A stretch of DNA of 64,000 bases, taken from positions 168,823-232,822 of the forward strand of contig NZ_JBMPGS010000005.1 of assembly GCF_049680855.1 (NCBI RefSeq), given 5' to 3'. The stretch is from Salinimicrobium sp049680855. GTDB lineage: Bacteria > Bacteroidota > Bacteroidia > Flavobacteriales > Flavobacteriaceae. Made by a program: the position numbers and the translations under genes. A model generated the notes under the pieces. That model made no database searches. It was not told where the DNA came from and worked only from the letters and a program-made list of their open reading frames with translations. Below, piece after piece: positions 17,933 to 24,967 of this stretch. Every line of letters begins with the position of its first letter. The first letter of the stretch is position 1.

Positions 17933-19038
17933 TTGATCTTATCTATTACTTCGCTCAATCGCTCGGTGATTTCGGTAATGGTTCCCTCACCATCAACGCC
18001 GAAATATTTATCCTGTTTTAGGTAAAACTGCTTCAAAATAGCGGTTTCTTCATAATACACCCTAATTCGCTTCCTAATAACTTCTTCATTTGCATCATCT
18101 GGTCTCCCTGAAGTTTTTCCTCTTTCTAACAGTCGCTGCACCAACACCTCATCATCTACTTCAAGAGCAACCATAGCGCTTACTTCGGTATCGTGTTCCT
18201 GTAACAGTTCTGCTAAAGCTTCTGCCTGGGCAACAGTTCTTGGAAAACCGTCAAAGATGAAACCTTTTCCGTTTATATCTTTTTCAACCTCGGCGCGTAA
18301 CATATTAATTGTCACCTCATCTGGCACCAACTGACCTTTATCCATATAGGATTTTGCCAAAGTACCAAGTTCTGTGGCATTTTTGATGTTATACCTAAAC
18401 ACATCACCTGTCGAGATATGCTTTAGTTCATATTTATCCTTCAGAATGGTTGCCTGTGTTCCTTTCCCGGCACCAGGAGGGCCGAATAACACCAAGTTTG
18501 TCATGTTGCTTTCTTTAAGTTTATATACTTGCCTAAGGTTTCTTCCTAATCCGTCGTAATCCAATCCGTAGCCTACAATAAAATCATTTGGAATTTCTAT
18601 TCCCACATAATCTATTGACAGAGGCTTTTTATAAGCCTCCGGTTTATAGAAAAGGGTAACAATTTTTGACTTTTTTACTTTTTCAGCTTTTAAGATCCTG
18701 TCAATGCTTTCCAGCGTATTCCCGGTATCCACAATGTCTTCAATGACAATTACCGTTCTGCCTTCTAGGGGCTGCGTAAGTCCTAATAAGGTATCCACAT
18801 TTCCTGTGGTTCCGGTTCCTTCATACGAGCTCAACTTGACAAAATTTACCTCACAATCTCCTTCAAATCTTTTGATAAGTTCAGCAGCGAAGAGAAAAGC
18901 ACCGTTTAAAATACCTAAAAAAACAGGTTTTTCATCCCTGTATTCTTCATTGATCTTTTGCGCCAGCTCTTCTATAGCCGATGTGATCTCGGTTTCAGAA
19001 ATAAATGGAGTAAATTTTAAATCGTGTAGTTGCACCAA
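17926..19038 (-). CDS. Bifunctional hypoxanthine phosphoribosyltransferase / adenylate kinase fusion
   Basis: One 370-residue frame joins two complete enzymes. Residues 1-178 are a hypoxanthine phosphoribosyltransferase with the PRPP loop VIVIEDIVDTGNTLES (96-111). Residues 179-370 are an adenylate kinase: P-loop GPPGAGKGT (186-194), STGD AMP site, FDGFPRT, and a short LID segment as in compact bacterial kinases. There is no linker; the kinase begins at an in-frame ATG at 18502-18504, so a separate kinase translated from that codon is possible. The fusion links purine salvage to AMP phosphorylation and is, as I recall, known in related flavobacteria. A -7 box lies at 19061-19068. Confidence 0.93.
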   Translation of the reverse strand: MVQLHDLKFTPFISETEITSAIEELAQKINEEYRDEKPVFLGILNGAFLFAAELIKRFEGDCEVNFVKLSSYEGTGTTGNVDTLLGLTQPLEGRTVIVIEDIVDTGNTLESIDRILKAEKVKKSKIVTLFYKPEAYKKPLSIDYVGIEIPNDFIVGYGLDYDGLGRNLRQVYKLKESNMTNLVLFGPPGAGKGTQATILKDKYELKHISTGDVFRYNIKNATELGTLAKSYMDKGQLVPDEVTINMLRAEVEKDINGKGFIFDGFPRTVAQAEALAELLQEHDTEVSAMVALEVDDEVLVQRLLERGKTSGRPDDANEEVIRKRIRVYYEETAILKQFYLKQDKYFGVDGEGTITEITERLSEVIDKIKK

Positions 19039-19060
19039 AACAGAATTATTTTTTGGGAAA

Positions 19061-19068
19061 CAAAGATA
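19061..19068 (-). promoter_or_regulatory. Bacteroidota-type -7 promoter element for hpt-adk
   Basis: The minus strand reads TATCTTTG, an exact TAnnTTTG, 22 bases before the hpt-adk ATG. A convincing -33 element is not seen. Confidence 0.5.
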
Positions 19069-19145
19069 CGTATTCCATTCAAACTCACCGGGTCAAAAAA
19101 AGCACATTTCCCGCGGATTATTTCTGCTTTTAAATCTTAATAAAT

Positions 19146-19153
19146 TATTTTTG
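19146..19153 (+). promoter_or_regulatory. Bacteroidota-type -7 promoter element for purK
   Basis: TATTTTTG matches TAnnTTTG exactly and ends 15 bases before the chosen purK ATG at 19169. It supports this start over an in-frame extension into the divergent hpt-adk gene. Confidence 0.45.
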
Positions 19154-19168
19154 CTAAAACCTGAATTT

Positions 19169-20326
19169 ATGACCAACTATTTCTCTTCTGAATTTAAACT
19201 GGGCATCCTTGGTGGCGGCCAGTTGGGGAAAATGATGCTTTATGAAACCCGAAAGTTTGACATCCACACACTTGTGCTGGACCCCAGTAGTGAAGCACCC
19301 GCAAGAATGGCCTGCAACAGTTTTGAAGAGGGAGATTTAATGGATTTTGATACCGTGGTCAACTTCGGAAGAAAAGCAGATGTGCTCACATTCGAAATTG
19401 AGGCGGTAAACGTTGAAGCACTCGAACAACTTCAGACGGAAGGAATAAAAGTCTTTCCTGCTCCTGAAACCTTGAGAAAAATCCAGGATAAAGGCGTACA
19501 AAAGGAATTTTACCTCAAAAATGACATTCCAACAGCAAGTTTTCAAAGATTCCAATCCAAAACCGAATTAACCTCCGCTATCGAAAAAGGGTATTTAAGT
19601 TTGCCTTTTGTATGGAAAGCAACTACCGGCGGTTATGATGGAAAAGGTGTTGCCGTCATAAAAAAAATGGAGGCTTTAAATGCCATTTCTGACACTCCAT
19701 GTATTGCCGAGGATCTTATCCCGTTTAAAAATGAACTGGCGGTGATCGTTGCACGGAATCCTTCGGGCGAAGTGAAAACGTACCCTGTGGTTGAAATGGA
19801 ATTTCATCCGGAAGCTAACCAGGTAGAATATGTGATTTGTCCGGCAAGAATAGATCCTTCAGTAGCCGAAAAAGCCAGGGCTTTGGCGAAAAAAGTTTCT
19901 GAAGCATTTGAACATGTGGGGCTTCTGGCTGTAGAAATGTTCCAGACAAGAGATGATGAAGTGCTGGTGAACGAAGTTGCTCCAAGGCCTCACAACAGTG
20001 GGCATTATTCCATTGAAGCCAGTTACACAAATCAGTTTGAACAACACATAAGAGCCATTCTCGATTTGCCGCTGGGGGACACAGGTAGCAAGGTTGGCGG
20101 AGTAATGGTAAACCTGGTGGGCGATGAAAATTACACGGGAAATGTGATTTACGAGAACATTTCAAAAATAATGGGCATGAAAGCCGTCACGCCACACATC
20201 TACGGAAAAAAAGTAACCCGTCCCTTTAGAAAAATGGGGCACGTCACGATCGTAAATGAAGATTTGGCCGAAGCGCGCAAGATTGCGGAAGAAGTAAAAG
20301 ATTCCATTAGAGTCATTAGCGAATAA
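19169..20326 (+). CDS. purK: 5-(carboxyamino)imidazole ribonucleotide synthase
   Basis: A 385-residue ATP-grasp enzyme that carboxylates AIR to N5-CAIR in purine synthesis. The N-terminal nucleotide-fold motif is LGILGGGQLGKMM (11-23), the ATP-grasp lid region includes WKATTGGYDGKGV, and the catalytic region has VNEVAPRPHNSGHY. The open frame extends 155 codons upstream, but that part is the antisense of hpt-adk, so the ATG at 19169 is the start; family length agrees. purE follows 52 bases later, the next enzyme in the pathway, and the two are probably cotranscribed. Confidence 0.96.
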   Translation: MTNYFSSEFKLGILGGGQLGKMMLYETRKFDIHTLVLDPSSEAPARMACNSFEEGDLMDFDTVVNFGRKADVLTFEIEAVNVEALEQLQTEGIKVFPAPETLRKIQDKGVQKEFYLKNDIPTASFQRFQSKTELTSAIEKGYLSLPFVWKATTGGYDGKGVAVIKKMEALNAISDTPCIAEDLIPFKNELAVIVARNPSGEVKTYPVVEMEFHPEANQVEYVICPARIDPSVAEKARALAKKVSEAFEHVGLLAVEMFQTRDDEVLVNEVAPRPHNSGHYSIEASYTNQFEQHIRAILDLPLGDTGSKVGGVMVNLVGDENYTGNVIYENISKIMGMKAVTPHIYGKKVTRPFRKMGHVTIVNEDLAEARKIAEEVKDSIRVISE

Positions 20327-20378
20327 GCACTTCGAAAACAAACGAGTACATAAAATCTGAACATTATAATTTTGATAT

Positions 20379-20864
20379 ATGAGCAAAGTAGGAGTCATCA
20401 TGGGAAGCACGAGCGACCTTCCGGTTATGCAGGAAGCGATTGATATTCTCAAAGAATTTGATATTGAAGCAGAACTTGATATTGTTTCTGCTCACCGCAC
20501 GCCAGATAAACTTTTCGACTACGGAAAAAACGCGCATTCCCGCGGAATCCAGGTGATCATCGCTGGGGCCGGCGGTGCAGCGCATCTACCGGGAATGATT
20601 GCTTCACTTTCTCCTCTTCCCGTCATTGGGGTTCCGGTGAAATCACGAAATTCTATTGATGGTTGGGATTCTGTTCTTTCCATTTTACAAATGCCGGGTG
20701 GTGTTCCTGTTGCGACTGTAGCTTTAGACGGCGCCAAGAATGCAGGAATCCTGGCTGCACAAATCCTTGGTGCTTCCAATAAAAATATTCAAAACAAAAT
20801 CATTGCATATAAGGAAGGACTTAAGAAAAAAGTCATTGAAGGTGCAAGCAATCTGAAAAAGTAA
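20379..20864 (+). CDS. purE: 5-(carboxyamino)imidazole ribonucleotide mutase
   Basis: A 161-residue class I PurE that converts N5-CAIR to CAIR, directly after PurK. Visible motifs are IMGSTSDLPVM (7-17), the catalytic SAHRTPD (37-43), and IAGAGGAAHLPGM. Length is normal. TAATTTTG just before the ATG (20367-20374) matches a -7 box but would leave only four bases of leader and has no upstream -33, so it is probably not a promoter; expression more likely comes from the purK promoter. Confidence 0.97.
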   Translation: MSKVGVIMGSTSDLPVMQEAIDILKEFDIEAELDIVSAHRTPDKLFDYGKNAHSRGIQVIIAGAGGAAHLPGMIASLSPLPVIGVPVKSRNSIDGWDSVLSILQMPGGVPVATVALDGAKNAGILAAQILGASNKNIQNKIIAYKEGLKKKVIEGASNLKK

Positions 20865-20889
20865 AAGCCACGCGATTGCGTGGCTTTCT
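20865..20889 (+). terminator. Terminator after purE
   Basis: AAGCCACGC and GCGTGGCTT pair in a 9-bp stem with a four-base loop. The U-run is short and interrupted (TTTCTCC), so it may be leaky. Confidence 0.7.
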
Positions 20890-21079
20890 CCTGTAGCTGT
20901 TTATCTGTTTAATACTATTTATTAACCATTCTAAATATATTAATCAAAACCTAAAGCTACATTTCGTGTCTCTTATTCTTAACTCAAGAAGATGTAAAGA
21001 TACAATTTCTTTCATATATTATCGAGGAAGTGCGTCAAAAATCCGATAAGCTTCACAATTTTTAATTTAAAAACTTAGT

Positions 21080-23113
21080 ATGTCTAATAATAATCCACTT
21101 TTACAGGACTTTAATACCGCACCATTTTCAAAAATAAAGACCGAATATTTCAAACCCGCAATCGAAAAAGCGGTAGAAATTGCCCGGCAACAAATTAGTG
21201 AAATAACAAATTCTTCCGAAAAACCCACTTTTGCGAACACTATTGAAGAACTGGAATTTTCAGGAGCTAAATTAGACCGGGTAACCAGCATCTTTTTTAA
21301 TCTGAATTCTGCCGAAACTAATGACGCCATTCAAAAACTTGCACAGGAAATTTCTCCGTTGCTTTCAGATTTTAGAAATGATATCATTCTTGATGAGCAA
21401 CTTTTTGGAAAAGTAAAAGCAGTTTATGATCAAAGGAAATCTTTGGACCTGAACGTGGAACAACAAACGCTTCTCGATAAAAAATATAAAATGTTTGCAC
21501 GTAACGGTGCGAACCTGCCGGAAGAGAAAAAGCAGCAGTTGCGGGAAATTGACAAGAAACTCTCCAAATTAAGTCTCAATTTTGGAGAAAATGTGCTGGC
21601 TGAAACGAACAGATTCGAGCTTCATATCATAAACGAGAAAGATCTTGACGGCTTACCTAAAGGCGTACGAAGTGCCGCAAAACAGCTTGCCAAATCCAAG
21701 AATAAGGAAGGCTGGATTTTCAATCTCCATTACCCGAGTTACCTCCCGTTCATGAAATATGCTAAGAATCGAGATCTTCGAAAAAAAATGGCACTGGCTT
21801 TTGGCGCCAAGGGTTTTCATAATGATGAGCTGGACAACCAGGAAAATGTATTGCAGATCGCAAAACTGAGACACGAAAAAGCAAACCTTTTAGGTTACAG
21901 CACTTTTGCAGAATTCATTTTGGAAGAGCGCATGGCCGAGACTCCTCAAAAAGTGGAGGATTTTCTTCAGGAACTATTGGAAAAAGCCAAACCTGCTGCA
22001 GAAAAAGAATTTGAAGAGCTGGAAAACTACGCTAAGGAATTGGATCAAATCGATAGGCTGGAAAAATGGGATGCTGCATTCTATAGTGAAAAGCTTAGAA
22101 AGAAACTTTTTGACCTGGACGATGAACAGCTAAAGCCATATTTTGAACTGGAAAATGTAATCAATGGAGTATTTGCCGTTTCTGAAAAACTTTACGGACT
22201 TAATTTCGAGGAAGTATTTGATATTGATAAATATCACCAAGAAGTAAAGACCTACAGGGTCAAAGATGAATACGGAAAGGAACTGGCAGTTTTCTATGCA
22301 GACTTTTTTCCGAGAGAAGGAAAAAGAGGCGGTGCCTGGATGACTTCCTATAAACCTCAACAAAAGAGAAATGGCCGGGAAGAAAGACCACACATTTCAA
22401 TTGTTTGCAACTTCACTAAACCTACTGACGAGGAACCTTCTTTATTGACATTTACTGAAGTCACCACGCTCTTCCACGAATTTGGTCATGCCCTGCATGG
22501 AATGCTGGCAAATAGCACCTATCCAAGCCTTTCAGGTGCGAATGTTTACTGGGATTTTGTAGAACTGCCAAGCCAGGTGCTTGAAAACTGGTGCTATGAG
22601 AAGGAAGCGCTCGAGCTTTTTGCAAGGCATTACGAAACAAATGCAATCATTCCGCAGGAATATATTAGAAAGATAAAGGAATCTGCCACTTTTCATGAGG
22701 GAATGGCCACTTTACGCCAACTAAGCTTTGGAATGCTCGATATGAGCTGGCATGGAATTGATCCTTCCAACGTAACCAATGTTAAAGCTCATGAAGACCA
22801 GGCTTTTGAACCAACAAAGTTGTATCCCGATGTGCAGGAAAATTGTATGAGTACATCCTTCAGCCATATTTTCCAGGGTGGTTATGCCGCCGGTTACTAC
22901 TCCTACAAATGGGCCGAAGTTCTGGATGCCGACACCTTTGAATTCTTCAAGGAAAATGGCATTTTTGACAGGGAAACTGCAGATAAGTTCAGGAACAGTA
23001 TTTTATCGCGCGGCGGAACTGAGCATCCGCTGAAGCTCTACAAAGAATTCCGCGGAAAAGAACCTCAACCCGAAGCCCTTTTAAGGCGCGCCGGACTTAT
23101 TGAAAAGAAATAA
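21080..23113 (+). CDS. M3-family metallopeptidase (peptidyl-dipeptidase Dcp / oligopeptidase A type)
   Basis: A 677-residue zinc oligopeptidase. The active-site helix is LFHEFGHALHG, with zinc ligands His466 and His470, catalytic Glu467, and a downstream Glu ligand expected in the VELPSQVLENW region. The C-terminal segments DMSWHGIDP and SFSHIFQGGYAAGYYSY are typical of the Dcp branch. No signal peptide is seen, so it is probably cytoplasmic and degrades short peptides. An exact copy of the AAAATGNCATTTT palindrome lies inside the coding region at 22953 (codons for ENGIFD). A hairpin terminator follows the gene. Confidence 0.93.
   Translation: MSNNNPLLQDFNTAPFSKIKTEYFKPAIEKAVEIARQQISEITNSSEKPTFANTIEELEFSGAKLDRVTSIFFNLNSAETNDAIQKLAQEISPLLSDFRNDIILDEQLFGKVKAVYDQRKSLDLNVEQQTLLDKKYKMFARNGANLPEEKKQQLREIDKKLSKLSLNFGENVLAETNRFELHIINEKDLDGLPKGVRSAAKQLAKSKNKEGWIFNLHYPSYLPFMKYAKNRDLRKKMALAFGAKGFHNDELDNQENVLQIAKLRHEKANLLGYSTFAEFILEERMAETPQKVEDFLQELLEKAKPAAEKEFEELENYAKELDQIDRLEKWDAAFYSEKLRKKLFDLDDEQLKPYFELENVINGVFAVSEKLYGLNFEEVFDIDKYHQEVKTYRVKDEYGKELAVFYADFFPREGKRGGAWMTSYKPQQKRNGREERPHISIVCNFTKPTDEEPSLLTFTEVTTLFHEFGHALHGMLANSTYPSLSGANVYWDFVELPSQVLENWCYEKEALELFARHYETNAIIPQEYIRKIKESATFHEGMATLRQLSFGMLDMSWHGIDPSNVTNVKAHEDQAFEPTKLYPDVQENCMSTSFSHIFQGGYAAGYYSYKWAEVLDADTFEFFKENGIFDRETADKFRNSILSRGGTEHPLKLYKEFRGKEPQPEALLRRAGLIEKK
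22953..22965. repeat. Dispersed palindrome AAAATGNCATTTT, exact
   Basis: The site reads AAAATGGCATTTT inside the M3 peptidase gene, read in frame as the codons for Asn-Gly-Ile-Phe. Confidence 0.6.
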
Positions 23114-23118
23114 AATTG

Positions 23119-23165
23119 AAGGCGTTGTGATTCAGGTTGAATTGCTGCGCCTTAATTTTTTACAG
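23119..23165 (+). terminator. Terminator after the M3 peptidase gene
   Basis: AAGGCG pairs with CGCCTT around an inner stem (GATTCA with TGAATT), forming a long imperfect hairpin followed by a T-run. Confidence 0.7.
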
Positions 23166-23218
23166 CCGGCATCTAGAGAGAAAAACTTTTCCTATTTTTA
23201 AAGAATAACAACGCGGAA

Positions 23219-23770
23219 ATGACAAATCACCTTATTGATCCTACAAAATGGGTCGATAAATATTCAGACTACCTATTCAATTACACCATTGTGCGTGTAA
23301 ATGACAGGGAAGTTACGAATGATTTAATTTCTGAAACTTTTCTTGCCGGTCTCAAATCCATGAAGAACTTTAAAGGAGAAGCTTCAGAAAGAACCTGGCT
23401 TATTTCTATTTTGAAAAGGAAAATTGTTGATTATTACAGGAAAATTAATTCCAATAAAGGCAAAGCCGAAGTAAAGATCCAGTATAACAGCAGCGACAAT
23501 GAAGGTGAATGGCTGGAAGAGCAAATAGCAGACCTCTCTGACAAGACTGCGGAAGATATCATGGAAAATGACGAGCTGGGACTCGCAATCCTGGAATGTC
23601 TCGACCAGCTGAATGAAAAGCAGGCGACCATATTTAAAATGAAAACCATTGAAGGAGTAGAAACAGAAGCTATTTGTAATGAATTTAATATTAGTCCGTC
23701 TAATTTGTGGGTGATCATTCACAGAGCCAGAGTTTCTCTGGCTAAATGCCTGGAGAAAAACTGGTTTTAA
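23219..23770 (+). CDS. ECF-type RNA polymerase sigma factor
   Basis: A 183-residue sigma-70 family factor of the ECF class. Region 2 contains SDYLFNYTIVRVNDREVTNDLISETFLAGLKSM, with the following RTWLISILKRKIVDYYRK typical of region 2.3-2.4. Region 4 (about 130-175) has CLDQLNEKQATIFKMKTIEGVETEAICNEFNISPSNLWVIIHRAR, a helix-turn-helix for -35 recognition. The intervening acidic linker (about 85-125) is long. A small cysteine-containing protein is encoded two bases after the stop and may be its regulator. The target genes cannot be read from the sequence. Confidence 0.92.
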   Translation: MTNHLIDPTKWVDKYSDYLFNYTIVRVNDREVTNDLISETFLAGLKSMKNFKGEASERTWLISILKRKIVDYYRKINSNKGKAEVKIQYNSSDNEGEWLEEQIADLSDKTAEDIMENDELGLAILECLDQLNEKQATIFKMKTIEGVETEAICNEFNISPSNLWVIIHRARVSLAKCLEKNWF

Positions 23771-23772
23771 TT

Positions 23773-24021
23773 ATGATTTTTAGTAAATTATTTAAAATAA
23801 ACTGTTCTGAAGCTGAGAACTTCTGTGATAAAGCCCAGTATCGTGAAGCAGGTTTCCAAAATAAAATAAAATTGCGTCTTCACCTTCTCTTTTGCAAAAC
23901 CTGCAAAGATTATACCCGAAAAAATCTCAAGCTCTCAAAATTGCTTAAAAAAGCATCCATTAAAACTTGTACCCGCCAGGAAAAAGAGAACTACAAAAGA
24001 AAAATTGAAGAGAATCTTTAA
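23773..24021 (+). CDS. Small cysteine-containing protein, possible sigma-factor partner
   Basis: An 82-residue basic protein. I start at the ATG at 23773, two bases after the ECF sigma stop, rather than at an upstream codon inside the sigma gene. It contains an N-terminal Cys pair (NCSEAENFC) and a central HLLFCKTC segment that resembles the zinc-binding HxxxCxxC of ZAS-type anti-sigma factors, but there is no membrane span. Immediate coupling to a sigma gene supports a regulatory role, either as a soluble anti-sigma or a co-factor; this is inference. Its stop interlocks with the stop of the convergent UbiA-like gene. Confidence 0.7.
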   Translation: MIFSKLFKINCSEAENFCDKAQYREAGFQNKIKLRLHLLFCKTCKDYTRKNLKLSKLLKKASIKTCTRQEKENYKRKIEENL

Positions 24022-24839
24022 AGCACATTTTTGAGCAGCAGCAATATTACCAGCCATACAATTGGGATACCTTCTACCCAGAAAGAAGAAAAGTACCTGG
24101 ATTGATCTTCCTTACTTATCATTACAAACCAGCCTGCTAATATTGACATTAATATCAATGCTGCCAAAGAAGTCGTGGTCATACTGCTCTTAAGAAACTC
24201 CAGCACAATTATTATTATCAAAAGAGCAACTCCTAACTTCTTAGATCTCCTTACCCCAATGTTCTGCGGAAGTGTTTTTAAGGCTACTTTATCGTATTTC
24301 AAATCTCTAATTTCAAAAGGGATAAGCAGTACCAATACAAGCAATACGCGCTGCACAAATTCCAGAAATACATCTCCTGTCACCTCCATACCCACATTCC
24401 TTACAGGAGAAAAAACAGTGACGCCTGCCCAAATGATCGCAATAATGTAAATCTTTATTCCGCCAATGGTACGCAGGTTTCTTTCTCCATAAAATGGCAA
24501 CGCATAAAATAAAGTAAGTATCCCAAAACCTCCTGAGATGAAAAGTATTTCAGGCTTTACGTGAAAGCCAAAATAAACAAGCGCAATAAAACTAAAGAAA
24601 GAAAACACCTGGATGATCTTTAGGTTTGGGGTGAGACTGCGATGGTGAAGTTTCGCAATACCGGCAAACTTGATAAAATTATAAGCTGTTACTGTTCCAA
24701 AAAACACAAAGAACAGCAGGTCTGGATCTGGCGAAAAATGAAAGTGCAAAGCAGAAATAGCAGTTAAAGATGTAACCGCTAGAGCAACATGAATACTGCT
24801 GTTTATATAAAACGAGAACAGGTTCTTTAAAAGGTTCAT
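24018..24839 (-). CDS. UbiA-like polytopic membrane protein
   Basis: A 273-residue integral membrane protein with about eight or nine hydrophobic spans. The overall layout and segments such as TVTAYNFIKFAG in the first cytoplasmic loop and PFEIRDLKYD in the second resemble the two Asp-rich loops of UbiA-family prenyltransferases, although the canonical NDxxDxxxD is not intact. It may therefore be a divergent or inactive member. It is often seen next to gcvP in flavobacteria, from memory. It converges on the sigma-factor pair, and its start is divergent from gcvP. Confidence 0.65.
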   Translation of the reverse strand: MNLLKNLFSFYINSSIHVALAVTSLTAISALHFHFSPDPDLLFFVFFGTVTAYNFIKFAGIAKLHHRSLTPNLKIIQVFSFFSFIALVYFGFHVKPEILFISGGFGILTLFYALPFYGERNLRTIGGIKIYIIAIIWAGVTVFSPVRNVGMEVTGDVFLEFVQRVLLVLVLLIPFEIRDLKYDKVALKTLPQNIGVRRSKKLGVALLIIIIVLEFLKSSMTTTSLAALILMSILAGWFVMISKEDQSRYFSSFWVEGIPIVWLVILLLLKNVL

Positions 24840-24967
24840 AATGGCTTTTTCAGCAGTGATAATTCCTCAGATTTACAGGGCAAAATCTTAACAAGAGTTC
24901 CTGTCAAAATCCTTAAAAAATAGGTTTAAAATATGTAATTTCGCAGCTCAAAACACAACTTTTCTTA

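Noticed and set aside
18704..19168. A 155-codon N-terminal extension of PurK
   Set aside because: This part is the antisense of the hpt-adk gene and crosses the promoter region; family length supports the ATG at 19169.
20367..20374. TAATTTTG before purE as a promoter
   Set aside because: It ends only four bases before the ATG and has no -33 element; purE probably depends on the purK promoter.
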